A stretch of 64,000 nt of DNA from Pedobacter sp. Hv1 (GTDB lineage: Bacteria > Bacteroidota > Bacteroidia > Sphingobacteriales > Sphingobacteriaceae). Within the stretch, counting starts at the first letter, position 1. Each line of letters opens with the position of its first letter. Shown in pieces: positions 25,828 to 34,828 of the stretch. Under the pieces are notes generated by a model. The model made no database searches, was not told the DNA's origin, and was given only the letters and a program-made list of their open reading frames with translations. The position numbers and the translations under genes are program-made. The stretch spans positions 806,001-870,000 of the forward strand of contig NZ_LLWP01000001.1 of NCBI RefSeq assembly GCF_001412215.1, given 5' to 3'.

Positions 25828-27702
25828 TTACTCGATATTAACAGGTTTATTTTTAGGATACTTGACCTGGTACTTCAACACCAATTTTTTCTGTTCATTA
25901 GGTTGGAGCAGCATTTTCCAGGTTAATAGCCCATTAGATTCATCCAGTTGGGCCTTCGAAATTTCCTGTTTCTCTACGCTGATATCATTGCTTGTAGAAA
26001 TGGGCAATTGATCTTGTACAATAAGGTTAACGGCTTGGCTTTTTCTATTTTTGATATCGATTACAAAGTGTCTGCTGTCTCTTTGCGATGAACCCATAAA
26101 CTGTCTTTCGTTGAAGTCTTTTTGTTTTTCTCTTTTGATGACCAAGTTTTTGTCAACCCCCAAAGATAGAGTCAACGTATCCGCAGCATTTTGAACATCT
26201 AATAAAGTTTTACCTAAAAACGTTCCCTCAAAGAAAACATTGGCCTCGCCACTAATCAGATTGATTTCATTAAATCCACTGATCTTTGCAGTTAAAAATG
26301 CTTCACTGCTAATTTTAGGTGCAGCATAATATTCATAATCTGCCTTAAAATCATAATTGCCAATATCTACAGAAAACTGTTTGCCATCACTTAAAATGGT
26401 GTATGGATTTTGGATGTCGAAAGTAACATTGGTCTGTTTTTCAACTGTACTTACTTCTACTGCATTAGAGGTTAAGCTATTCATCCCTCTTAATGCTACT
26501 GGAGCAGGTTTTTCTCTCATGGCCTTAGCCTCTCCATAACCTGTTACCACAACTTCTTGTAGCATTTGTTGGCTTGGTCGTAATCTGATATTGAACTGGT
26601 TGGCATTAATGAGTTGTTCTTGCGTATCAAAACCAATGTAACTAAACACTAAAACATTAGCCCCAACAGGGATTTGTAAGCTGAAATTACCACTTGCATC
26701 TGTTACTGTACCAACTGAAGTGTTTTTTACACGAACTGATACACCAGGTAAGACTTGGTTAGCATCTGTATCTACCACTCTGCCCTTTACTGATCTGATG
26801 GCAGAATTTGTTCCCGTACCAAAATAGCCTGCGCTGAGAAAGCCGATGTTATAAGAACCTAAAGAAGGTTTTACACTGCTCGTTGTGGGGTTACCCGAAG
26901 AAAGCGTCAGTTTAACATTTTTCCAATCTTCTTCAGAACTTTGCGAAACATTGGCCTTGTATACTAATGCGATGGGGCTCGAAACATCTGTGGCCCTAAT
27001 ATCATAAGTAGGATACCAACCCGCATTGTTCACCATATAAGTCAACTGAAATTTTCCTTTGGTAGCGGTTTTGGCCGAAACTTTAACCACAATATCGTTA
27101 GAATTTTTAGGCCCCTTGCTATCTATTTCGTTAATCTGCTTTCTATATTTATCCAACTCTATCTGAAGTTTGCCTACCTCTTTGTTGATTTCGATCTGCT
27201 TGTTTTTAGCTTCAGTTAAACGTTGCTTCTGAAAATCTAAGGCCTGTTTCAATTTTACAAGATCATAGTTCACATTTGGCCCCATTACTACCTGGTTCTT
27301 GATCAACATCTCTTCTTCTGCCTTATATACGTCACTTTCGTTTCTTAATGCAATGATCTTATCGTTGAGGCTGGTCACATTATTTAAATAGGCTGTTTTT
27401 TGATCTGAATTTTTTCGTTCCAACAAATAGTTTTTCTGTTGGGCAACAGATAAGATCGTAAAATTACCTTCGCCTTTGGCCTGTATACTTTGTGCTTCGA
27501 TAACAGAAGAAACGCCTGTAAAAACAAGTTGACTTACGCCTTGCGGGATATCTACACTTTCGGTCTGTCTTTGTATTTGGGCCCCACTGATGAAAACCGT
27601 TACATGACTAATTTTGGAATTGACGGGAATTTGTGTCTCTTGGGCAATTGCACTTGTACAAATCAATAGTGCCAGCACGTTAAAAAAGAAAAAGTTTTTC
27701 AT
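25828..27702 (-). CDS. MuiA-like DUF4140/DUF4139 protein with an inserted carboxypeptidase-regulatory domain
   Basis: A 624-residue secreted protein with signal peptide 1-20. DUF4140 spans about 28-130 and is followed by a coiled coil (about 100-195). DUF4139 begins near 205 and continues to the C terminus. It is interrupted at about 303-390 by a CarboxypepD_reg-like domain (GRVVDTDANQVLPGVSV, GTVTDASGNFSLQIPVGA) that ends in EVVVTGYG, the phrase usually found before the plug of SusC-type receptors. Relatives are called mucoidy inhibitor MuiA-like, with no clear biochemical role. It is a single-gene unit between two terminators. Confidence 0.87.
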   Translation of the reverse strand: MKNFFFFNVLALLICTSAIAQETQIPVNSKISHVTVFISGAQIQRQTESVDIPQGVSQLVFTGVSSVIEAQSIQAKGEGNFTILSVAQQKNYLLERKNSDQKTAYLNNVTSLNDKIIALRNESDVYKAEEEMLIKNQVVMGPNVNYDLVKLKQALDFQKQRLTEAKNKQIEINKEVGKLQIELDKYRKQINEIDSKGPKNSNDIVVKVSAKTATKGKFQLTYMVNNAGWYPTYDIRATDVSSPIALVYKANVSQSSEEDWKNVKLTLSSGNPTTSSVKPSLGSYNIGFLSAGYFGTGTNSAIRSVKGRVVDTDANQVLPGVSVRVKNTSVGTVTDASGNFSLQIPVGANVLVFSYIGFDTQEQLINANQFNIRLRPSQQMLQEVVVTGYGEAKAMREKPAPVALRGMNSLTSNAVEVSTVEKQTNVTFDIQNPYTILSDGKQFSVDIGNYDFKADYEYYAAPKISSEAFLTAKISGFNEINLISGEANVFFEGTFLGKTLLDVQNAADTLTLSLGVDKNLVIKREKQKDFNERQFMGSSQRDSRHFVIDIKNRKSQAVNLIVQDQLPISTSNDISVEKQEISKAQLDESNGLLTWKMLLQPNEQKKLVLKYQVKYPKNKPVNIE

Positions 27703-27800
27703 AAAAATTGGATCAAGGTTTCAAATTGGGATTTTCATTGACAAAAATCTATATACAGATTAGATGCAATTCAATTGGTAATTACATAAAACTATAAAAT

Positions 27801-27834
27801 AAAAAAGTATCCCGATTGATCAGGATACTTTTTT
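27801..27834. terminator. Bidirectional-looking terminator downstream of lepB copy 1
   Basis: AAAAAAGTATCC (27801-27812) pairs with GGATACTTTTTT (27823-27834) around CGATTGATCA. It lies 21 bases beyond the stop of the leftward lepB gene, and its T run works on the minus strand. Confidence 0.88.
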
Positions 27835-27855
27835 ATTCCATTTGGCAAAGAAATT

Positions 27856-29049
27856 TTAATGGATGCCTTTGAAAATCCTACTCCAGCGAATTTTACTGAA
27901 CCATGATCCATTGGTATCAAAACTCATCCAGATGAATAAGGCTTTACCTACTACATGGTCTTCTGGCAAAAAGCCCCAATAACGAGAATCGATTGAATTG
28001 TGTCGATTATCGCCCATCATCCAATAATAATCTAACTTAAAGGTATACGAAGTAGCAGCTTTATCATTGATATACCACTCCTTGCCTTTCTGTTCTACTT
28101 TGTTACCTTCGTAAGTACGGATAGCCCTGTAATAAATGGGCATGGTTAAATTATCCAACTGAACCGTCCAGCCTTTTTTAGGGATGATCAATGGTCCAAA
28201 GTTATCCGTGTTCCATTTATACTGTGTATTAACCGGAAAAATATCGCCATCATCTTGTGATGGAGGTTTGACATCCAAAGTAATTGCATTTACAAAATCG
28301 AGTTTTTTCACTTGATTGGCCATCTCTGCCGTACCAAATGCTGTATAGGTAGTGGCGTTGAGCTGTTTCATTTCTGCAATACTAAAGCCCAGACCTACTA
28401 AAACATCCAGATTAATGTCTTCAGTTTTAAATTGTATTCGGTAGGGCATTTTTCCGGTGCCACTTAAAGGTTCTGGTTTGCCATTTATGCTGACCAATCC
28501 ATTTTTCATGCTCACGGTATCGCCGGCAATACCAATACATCTTTTAATAATGTTCTCTCTTTTATCTACTGGCCTTGTTGTAATGGTATATTGGCTATTT
28601 ACCTGTTTCCATCCCAATTCTCTAACCAACTTATAATAACTTGCATCTTGATTTTCTAAAGCCACGGTATCGCCAACAGGCAAATTAAATACCACAATGT
28701 CATTTCTTTTGATTTTTTGCAGACCAGGCAAACGTCTGTATTTCCATTGAACACCATCCCAATAGGCTTTTGTACCTGTTAAAGGCATGGTATGGTGGGC
28801 AAAGGGAAAAGCAATTGGTGTCATCGGAACTCTAGCACCATAATTCACCTTGCTTACAAACAAGAAATCGCCCACCAACAACGATTTTTCCATTGAGCCA
28901 GAGGGAATAGTATAGGCTTCAATAAAAAACACCCTAATAATCGTAGCTGCAATAACAGCGAAAATAATGGCATCGGTCCATTCTCTGGCTTTACTCTTTT
29001 TCTTTTTTGGTTCGGCACTTTTATTTCGCTGCCAGAATTTCCAATTCAT
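27856..29049 (-). CDS. lepB: Signal peptidase I, copy 1
   Basis: A 397-residue protein with one N-terminal membrane helix (about 24-45). Box B has IPSGSM with the nucleophile Ser52; box D is KRCIGIAGD with the general-base lysine; box E is GDNRHNSIDSRYWG. The region between boxes D and E is about 130 residues longer than in E. coli LepB. It cleaves signal peptides from exported proteins. Its first 30 or so residues and the last 90 or so are nearly the same as in the second copy just upstream, showing tandem duplication. A 164-base gap with a terminator separates the two. Confidence 0.95.
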   Translation of the reverse strand: MNWKFWQRNKSAEPKKKKSKAREWTDAIIFAVIAATIIRVFFIEAYTIPSGSMEKSLLVGDFLFVSKVNYGARVPMTPIAFPFAHHTMPLTGTKAYWDGVQWKYRRLPGLQKIKRNDIVVFNLPVGDTVALENQDASYYKLVRELGWKQVNSQYTITTRPVDKRENIIKRCIGIAGDTVSMKNGLVSINGKPEPLSGTGKMPYRIQFKTEDINLDVLVGLGFSIAEMKQLNATTYTAFGTAEMANQVKKLDFVNAITLDVKPPSQDDGDIFPVNTQYKWNTDNFGPLIIPKKGWTVQLDNLTMPIYYRAIRTYEGNKVEQKGKEWYINDKAATSYTFKLDYYWMMGDNRHNSIDSRYWGFLPEDHVVGKALFIWMSFDTNGSWFSKIRWSRIFKGIH

Positions 29050-29160
29050 AAGCTCTTAATTTGGTTCAGTTTAGTATTCAATTAGATGGCCATTCGACCA
29101 CTTTGTTACGCTAGTAACTGCCATACTTTAACTACACTAAGCCATTTAAAAATTAGGCAT

Positions 29161-29192
29161 AAAAAAAAGCACCCTGATTGATCAGGATGCTT
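29161..29192 (-). terminator. Terminator downstream of lepB copy 2
   Basis: AAGCACCCTGAT (29167-29178) pairs with ATCAGGATGCTT (29181-29192) with small mismatches; on the minus strand it is followed by eight T. It resembles the terminator after copy 1 in sequence (CTGATTGATCAGGAT), suggesting it was copied along with the gene. Confidence 0.82.
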
Positions 29193-29213
29193 GTTATTTC
29201 ATTTGCTAAAAGC

Positions 29214-30413
29214 TTAATGAATACCTTTAAATATTCTGCTCCAACGAATTTTGCTGAACCAAGAACCTTCGCCGTCAAAGCTCATCCATATAAATAGGGC
29301 CTTGCCAACAATATGGTCTTCTGGTACAAAACCCCAATAGCGAGAATCGAGCGAGTTATGACGGTTATCGCCCATCATCCAGTAATAGTTCAATTTAAAA
29401 GTATAAGAAGTTGCTTCCTTATCGTTAATATACCATACCTTACCTTTTTGCTCTACTTTATTTCCTTCGTAGGTTCTTATTGCTCTATAATACAATGGCA
29501 TGGTATTGCTATCAATCTGAACCGTCCAACCTTTTGCCGGAACTTTAATTGGCCCAAAGTTATCTCTGTTCCATGGTCTGTTTGGATCATGAGGGAATAT
29601 ACCACCCGATTCTACTTCAGTACTGCTTGCCGCACTTAACGCTGCAGATTTAACAAAATCAAGCTTTTTCACCTCAGTAATGATCTCTGCAGAGGCGTTA
29701 ACGATGTAAGCCTGTGGATCTTCTGTACGTTGAATTTCGGCTGTATTTATGCCTAGATCTGCTAAAACTTGTGGATTAAAATCGGTAGAGCTAAACTGGA
29801 TCCGATAAGGCATCATTCCGGTATCTTTTAGTGGCTCGTCTTTGCCGTTTACATTGGCAATCCCATTTTTCATGCTCACTACATCGCCAGCAATGGCAAT
29901 ACATCTTTTAATGTAATTTTCTCTTTTATCTACCGGTCTACTGCCGATGGTATACTGGCTATTGACCGTTTTCCAACCTGCACCACGAACCAAATCGTAA
30001 TAACTTGCATTTTGGTTCTCTAAGGCAACCGTATCACCTTCCGGGAAATTGAAGACCACAACATCATTACGTTTAATATCTTGTAGTCCTGGTAATCTTC
30101 TATACTTCCATTGTACGCCATCCCAAAATGCTTTGGTACCGGTAATTGGCATGGTATGGTGTGCAAATGGGAAAGCAACAGGTGTCATCGGAATACGTGC
30201 ACCATAGTTTACCTTACTTACAAAAAGGAAATCGCCAACCAATAGCGATTTCTCCATTGAACCAGAAGGAATGGTATAGGCTTCAATAAAAAACACCCTG
30301 ATAATGGTTGCTGCTACAACAGCAAAGATGATGGCATCAGTCCATTCTCTCGCTTTACTTTTTTTCTTTTTTGGTTCGGCACTTTTATTTCGCTGCCAGA
30401 ATTTCCAATTCAT
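29214..30413 (-). CDS. lepB: Signal peptidase I, copy 2
   Basis: A 399-residue paralogue of the gene at 27856-29049 with all catalytic boxes intact: Ser52 in IPSGSM, KRCIAIAGD and GDNRHNSLDSRYWG. The two copies differ most between about residues 205 and 290, the insertion between boxes D and E, which may alter substrate choice. It starts 3 bases after the dapB stop and is thus part of the parA-parB-DUF5683-dapB-lepB unit. Copy 2 is therefore likely the ancestral locus, with copy 1 the added one. Confidence 0.95.
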   Translation of the reverse strand: MNWKFWQRNKSAEPKKKKSKAREWTDAIIFAVVAATIIRVFFIEAYTIPSGSMEKSLLVGDFLFVSKVNYGARIPMTPVAFPFAHHTMPITGTKAFWDGVQWKYRRLPGLQDIKRNDVVVFNFPEGDTVALENQNASYYDLVRGAGWKTVNSQYTIGSRPVDKRENYIKRCIAIAGDVVSMKNGIANVNGKDEPLKDTGMMPYRIQFSSTDFNPQVLADLGINTAEIQRTEDPQAYIVNASAEIITEVKKLDFVKSAALSAASSTEVESGGIFPHDPNRPWNRDNFGPIKVPAKGWTVQIDSNTMPLYYRAIRTYEGNKVEQKGKVWYINDKEATSYTFKLNYYWMMGDNRHNSLDSRYWGFVPEDHIVGKALFIWMSFDGEGSWFSKIRWSRIFKGIH

Positions 30414-30416
30414 ATC

Positions 30417-31160
30417 TTAACTATTAAAATTAAAAACATCGGCAATACTATAAAAGCCTTGTTTGTTTTGTAACCACTCTGCTGCAACCACAGCTCCTAA
30501 AGCAAAACCTGCCCTACTGTGTGCAGTATGCTTAATTTCTATCTCATCAACCTCCGAACTGTAAACTACAGTATGTGTACCGGGTACATTTTCAATCCGA
30601 TGCGATTCAATCAGCAACTGCTCATTTTTAATCACATCTGGTATTGGCGTACCTACAACTTCATTTAACCATTCTGTTTTGCGGTCTAGCTCTTCTATAA
30701 TCCCTTCGGCAATGGTCATGGCTGTACCACTTGGCACATCTAGTTTTTGGGTATGGTGTATCTCTTCAACCTGCACCTCGTAAGCCGGATAATTGTTCAT
30801 CAGCTTGGCCAGCACCTTGTTTAAATGGAAGAAAAGATTAACTCCAATACTAAAATTAGAGCCATAAATTAACGAATTGCCGCCACTTAAGCAATCATTT
30901 TTAATTTCCTGTAATTTGCCATACCAACCTGTAGTACCCACTACAACGGGTACACCAGCATCAAAACACTTATAAATATTGGCTACAGCCGCATCTGGCG
31001 CACTAAAGTCTATAGCAACATCTGCTTTTGCCAAATTGTCTAACGTAAAATCATTGATGTTATCTATGCTAATTTTAAGCACAATTTCGTGGCCACGTTC
31101 TAATGCAAAACGTTCAATAATCTGACCCATTTTGCCGTAACCTAATAAGGCTATCTTCAT
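30417..31160 (-). CDS. dapB: 4-hydroxy-tetrahydrodipicolinate reductase
   Basis: A 247-residue enzyme of the lysine and diaminopimelate pathway. The nucleotide-binding GYGKMGQ (7-13) and the catalytic block EIHHTQKLDVPSGTA (about 133-147) with the catalytic His and Lys are clear. It reduces the dihydrodipicolinate precursor with NAD(P)H, feeding peptidoglycan synthesis. Its start overlaps the DUF5683 stop by 4 bases. Confidence 0.96.
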   Translation of the reverse strand: MKIALLGYGKMGQIIERFALERGHEIVLKISIDNINDFTLDNLAKADVAIDFSAPDAAVANIYKCFDAGVPVVVGTTGWYGKLQEIKNDCLSGGNSLIYGSNFSIGVNLFFHLNKVLAKLMNNYPAYEVQVEEIHHTQKLDVPSGTAMTIAEGIIEELDRKTEWLNEVVGTPIPDVIKNEQLLIESHRIENVPGTHTVVYSSEVDEIEIKHTAHSRAGFALGAVVAAEWLQNKQGFYSIADVFNFNS

Positions 31161-31825
31161 AGTTTGAGCGTAAGTTTTAATCCGGGCAAGGGCTTAAAGC
31201 CATACATCGGACTTGCGTTAATTAATGTTGGAGAAATTTGATATGAGAGTTCATTTTCCACATTGTGGTATTTTAAACGAGCTGTAACATAGGCATCAAT
31301 TACGTTTGCGCCATATAACACCGCTAACGAAATGAGTACCACCTCTCTATTGTTCTTAAAAATTGCTTTAGCTGTGGTTAAATAGGAAGTTTCATATCTC
31401 ACAAATTGATTGTCGCGATTGGCTGCGCCAGGATTTTGTTGCCTCCATTGTAATTCGGCTAATGAGGCCCTGTACATTCTATTGTTGTCAATAAAAGAAG
31501 ACACCAATAAGGCTCCACCAGTATAAATCAGTCCAATTTTACCAACGATATAGATTTTTTGCCATACCCTTTTATCTTGATAAACGCCTCTTTTCACATC
31601 ATCTACAACTAAACCATAATTGTAAGCTTGTCCTAAACCAGGCAAAATCAACGATCTTCTGATCGCTTTTCTTCCTGCAATTCTTCCTTTGTTAATGTAT
31701 TTTGGACCTTTTAGGGTGTCCACTCTACCTGTAGTCGTATCGGCATTTTTATTACCGATCACTTCTTGGGCCTTTACCGAGGTAAAAGTTAAAACACCTA
31801 CAATTAAAAGGAATAGAATACGCAT
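31157..31825 (-). CDS. DUF5683 protein
   Basis: A 222-residue protein with signal peptide (about 1-20, VKAQ) and the segment RRSLILPGLGQAYNY-(x)n that typifies DUF5683, then two hydrophobic helices (about 92-112 and 165-185). It probably resides in the envelope; the role is unknown. The order parB-DUF5683-dapB-lepB is conserved in Bacteroidota. A TTG lies two codons upstream; ATG 31825 is preferred because it overlaps the parB stop as TAATG. Confidence 0.87.
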   Translation of the reverse strand: MRILFLLIVGVLTFTSVKAQEVIGNKNADTTTGRVDTLKGPKYINKGRIAGRKAIRRSLILPGLGQAYNYGLVVDDVKRGVYQDKRVWQKIYIVGKIGLIYTGGALLVSSFIDNNRMYRASLAELQWRQQNPGAANRDNQFVRYETSYLTTAKAIFKNNREVVLISLAVLYGANVIDAYVTARLKYHNVENELSYQISPTLINASPMYGFKPLPGLKLTLKL

Positions 31826-32724
31826 TACCAATCTAAAAGCTCTAAAATTCTGTTCAGGTCATCGTTAGAAACAAAAGGAATTTCTATAGCTCCCTTGCCA
31901 TTGTCATTCACCTTCAATTTCACTTTGGTTGCGAATTTAGAGGCCAGGTCTTTTTGAAGTTTTTGATATTCAAAAGTAACTGCTACTGGAGCCGATTTGG
32001 GTTTAATCTGCACGTGGTTAATGCTACGCACCAGTTCTTCTACCTTGCGTACCGATAAACCTTTATCTAAAATTTCCTGGTGCAGGAAAAGTTGTTTGGC
32101 TTCTTCTTCTACACTGATCAAAGCACGGGCATGGCCCATTGATATTTTGCCATCGCGTATAGAGGCTTGAATAATTGGTGGTAATTTTAACAAACGCAGG
32201 TAGTTACTAACCGTAGTACGGTTTTTACCTACACGCTCTCCCAATTGTTCTGGTTTGAGGTTACATTCGTCAATCATCATCTGAAAGCTCAAGGCCACCT
32301 CAATCGCATTCAGATTTTCACGCTGGATGTTTTCAATCAGTGCCATTTCTAGCATCTGTTGGTCATCAGCTGTTCTAATGTAGGCCGGAATTTGTGTTAA
32401 ACCCGCCAATTTAGACGCCCTTAATCTCCGCTCTCCTGAAATCAATTGATATTTTGCACCGTGTTTTCTAACGGTAATAGGCTGGATTAGCCCTTGTACT
32501 TTAATAGATTCTGAAAGTTCGTTTAAGGCAACCTGATCAAATTCTGTACGTGGTTGATAAGGATTGGTTTCAATATCATTGATATTTACATGGCTGATGC
32601 TACCAATTTGTGCAGTTTGCTCAAGGCCATCGTTACCATTTTTTGGTGGATGGGCCGCATCAGTATCATCTAAAAGCGCACTTAATCCTTTACCTAAACC
32701 TGTTTTTCGCTGAAAAGATGTCAT
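31825..32724 (-). CDS. parB: Chromosome-partitioning protein ParB
   Basis: A 299-residue protein. Its N-terminal ParB/Srx domain includes NPYQPRTEF and the CTP-binding GERRLRA (97-103); a helix-turn-helix follows (about 145-190), then the C-terminal dimerisation part. It loads on parS, spreads as a CTP-dependent clamp and works with ParA in origin segregation. It starts 9 bases after the parA stop. No parS-like GTTTCACGTGAAAC was seen in this window. Confidence 0.96.
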   Translation of the reverse strand: MTSFQRKTGLGKGLSALLDDTDAAHPPKNGNDGLEQTAQIGSISHVNINDIETNPYQPRTEFDQVALNELSESIKVQGLIQPITVRKHGAKYQLISGERRLRASKLAGLTQIPAYIRTADDQQMLEMALIENIQRENLNAIEVALSFQMMIDECNLKPEQLGERVGKNRTTVSNYLRLLKLPPIIQASIRDGKISMGHARALISVEEEAKQLFLHQEILDKGLSVRKVEELVRSINHVQIKPKSAPVAVTFEYQKLQKDLASKFATKVKLKVNDNGKGAIEIPFVSNDDLNRILELLDW

Positions 32725-32733
32725 CTGTATAAG

Positions 32734-33537
32734 TTATATAGTTGCCGTATCTACATCTTGTTCTTCGGTTACCAAACCGTTTTTGCGAACAATCTCTCTG
32801 GCTAAGTTTAAATAATTGATAGCTCCTTTGCAATTTGCATCATGCATGATGACCGATACACCATAACTTGGTGCTTCACTTAATCGGGTATTGCGCTGGA
32901 TAATTGTTTCAAAAACCAATTCTTGGAAGTGGGTTTTTACTTCTTCTACCACCTGATTAGATAAACGTAATCTTACATCATACATTGTAAGCAAGATTCC
33001 TTCAATTTCTAATTCTGGATTTAAACGATTTTGTACGATTTTAATTGTGTTCAATAATTTACCCAATCCTTCTAATGCAAAATATTCGCATTGTACAGGG
33101 ATAATTACTGAATCTGCTGCTGTTAAAGAGTTGATCGTGATCAAACCTAAAGATGGAGAACAGTCGATAATGATAAAATCATACTGATCTTTTACCTTTT
33201 CAAGCACCGCTTTCATTTTGTACTCACGGCTGCTCAGGTTAATCATCTCAATTTCAGCACCCACCAAGTCAATGTGCGCAGGCAACAGATCAAGGTTTGG
33301 TGTTTCGGTTTTAACAATGGCATCTAGCGGATCAACATCATTAATGATGCACTCGTAAATGCTATTTTTAATGTTCCTTGGATCAAAACCAATACCTGAA
33401 GTAGAGTTTGCCTGTGGATCTGCATCAACCAAAAGTGTTTTATACTCTAAAACCGCTAAGCTGGCTGCTAAATTTATAGACGAGGTAGTTTTACCTACAC
33501 CGCCTTTTTGGTTTGCTAAAGCAATAATTTTACTCAT
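32734..33537 (-). CDS. parA: Chromosome-partitioning ATPase ParA (Soj)
   Basis: A 267-residue ATPase with the deviant Walker A motif KGGVGKTT (11-18), DADPQANST (39-47) and the Walker B DCSPSLG. It moves ParB-parS complexes by ATP-driven nucleoid binding. It is the first gene of a tight leftward unit running through parB, DUF5683, dapB and lepB. The window shows the beginning of the unit at 33537 with a 179-base spacer upstream. Confidence 0.97.
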   Translation of the reverse strand: MSKIIALANQKGGVGKTTSSINLAASLAVLEYKTLLVDADPQANSTSGIGFDPRNIKNSIYECIINDVDPLDAIVKTETPNLDLLPAHIDLVGAEIEMINLSSREYKMKAVLEKVKDQYDFIIIDCSPSLGLITINSLTAADSVIIPVQCEYFALEGLGKLLNTIKIVQNRLNPELEIEGILLTMYDVRLRLSNQVVEEVKTHFQELVFETIIQRNTRLSEAPSYGVSVIMHDANCKGAINYLNLAREIVRKNGLVTEEQDVDTATI

Positions 33538-33716
33538 CTATCTTTTTAAAAAATTGCCAAATTTGATTATGGCCTAATTTTACAATAAAAATCTTCAAAA
33601 AATGCTATTTTTGTATCGATTTAGGCATTTTTTAACAATTAGCTAAGATACAAACTAAATCACAATATCAGTATTAAAGCCATAAGTGTTTTACACATCT
33701 TATCAACAATTTGAAC

Positions 33717-34238
33717 ATGATCACTATCATATCCGGCACCAACAGACCTGCAAGCAATACCTTAAAAGTTGCAAAATACTATCAGAAACAACTGACAGAA
33801 AAGGGCTTGGAAACCAAATTGTTAAATTTACAAGACCTACCAGCTACTTTAATTGATACAGATCTATACGGAAAAAGAAGTGCCGAATTTCAAAAGATAC
33901 AGGACTTGGTTAGCGAGACCAGCAAGTTTCTCTTCATTATACCAGAATACAATGGTAGTTTCCCAGGTGTACTAAAAACTTTTATCGATGCTTGTGCTTT
34001 CCCTGAAAGTTTTTTTGATAAAAAGGCTTGTTTAGTAGGAATTTCTTCAGGCAAATATGGCAATATTCGTGGCATAGAACATTTTAATGGGGTTTGTGCT
34101 TATTTGCACCTTAACATTATGCCCTTACGCCTGCACATTTCGGCCATTAAAACAGAATTGGATGAAAATGACCAACTTTTTAAAGAAGATACCTTAAAAT
34201 TTGTAAACCAACAGGTAGATAAGTTTATTGTTTATTAA
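33717..34238 (+). CDS. NAD(P)H-dependent FMN reductase
   Basis: A 173-residue flavodoxin-like protein. The phosphate-binding loop SGTNRPASNT (about 6-15), the flavin-binding PEYNGSFPGVLKTFID segment and SSGKYGNIRG match the FMN_red family of quinone, azo or chromate-type reductases. The physiological substrate is not evident. ATG 33717 is chosen over an upstream TTG. The gene diverges from parA. Confidence 0.9.
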   Translation: MITIISGTNRPASNTLKVAKYYQKQLTEKGLETKLLNLQDLPATLIDTDLYGKRSAEFQKIQDLVSETSKFLFIIPEYNGSFPGVLKTFIDACAFPESFFDKKACLVGISSGKYGNIRGIEHFNGVCAYLHLNIMPLRLHISAIKTELDENDQLFKEDTLKFVNQQVDKFIVY

Positions 34239-34328
34239 GTTCAATGGTTCATTAGTTCAATGGCTCATTGGTTCATTAGTTTCTTAACCTATTCTCTATT
34301 TCCCATTCCCTATTTACTATTTCCTAAC
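34239..34328. repeat. Low-complexity spacer of GTTCATTAG/GTTCAATGG words and a pyrimidine tract
   Basis: Five or so copies of words like GTTCAATGGTTCATTAG are followed by CTATTTCCCATTCCCTATTT. The second half resembles the tract at 19688-19748. No coding signal. Confidence 0.6.
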
Positions 34329-34784
34329 TTACACTCCAAAATTAATCCAGTTCTTTCCTTCGTTACCAAATACAAAAAAGCCTGGGTGGAGCATTTCGGC
34401 AATATCTTCTAAAACAGTAACCATTTCTGGCGCCAACTTAACTAGACTGTGTTGGTCATCCATAACGTAAACGTGGTTATAAGTTACCGCAGGCCATTGT
34501 GGCGAAATTGCGCCTACCACTTTACCGATCAGACTGCCTATTCCAGCTTGGTGTTCAAAATAGATGATCACTTTTGCCTCTAAAGCAATGGGTACCAATT
34601 CGCCACCTGCCAACTCAATTAAATGATCTAAAGCATGTTGGATTTCGTTACCCGTAGTTAAACAAATTACAGGCACCTTATCCATAAATTTGATCTTATG
34701 TGTTACAATATCTACCCGATCATGCAATTCTTCACGTAAAAACTCATCATTTTCACTATTTATAACCTCATTTAAAAAAGACAT
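34329..34784 (-). CDS. Half-length BtuF-like (helical-backbone metal receptor) protein without signal peptide
   Basis: A 151-residue protein. The start contains RVDIVTHKIKF, a match to the inter-domain helix ending the first lobe of BtuF-type cobalamin/metal receptors. It is followed by PVICLTTGNEIQHALDHLIELAGGELV, similar to the second-lobe start, and ends with LAPEMVTVLEDIAEMLHPGFF, like the closing helix. There is no signal peptide and no N-terminal lobe, so it is probably cytoplasmic. The function is unknown. It is divergent from the OppA-like lipoprotein gene; a TATTTTTG -7 element lies on the minus strand 23 bases upstream. Confidence 0.6.
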   Translation of the reverse strand: MSFLNEVINSENDEFLREELHDRVDIVTHKIKFMDKVPVICLTTGNEIQHALDHLIELAGGELVPIALEAKVIIYFEHQAGIGSLIGKVVGAISPQWPAVTYNHVYVMDDQHSLVKLAPEMVTVLEDIAEMLHPGFFVFGNEGKNWINFGV

Positions 34785-34828
34785 CTGAATTATTTATTAA
34801 TTTGTGCAAAAATAGTATTCCTAAACTG

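Noticed and set aside
33538..33716. parS site or replication origin near parA
   Set aside because: No GTTTCACGTGAAAC-like palindrome and no DnaA-box cluster was seen; parAB are clear but their site is not in the nearby spacer.
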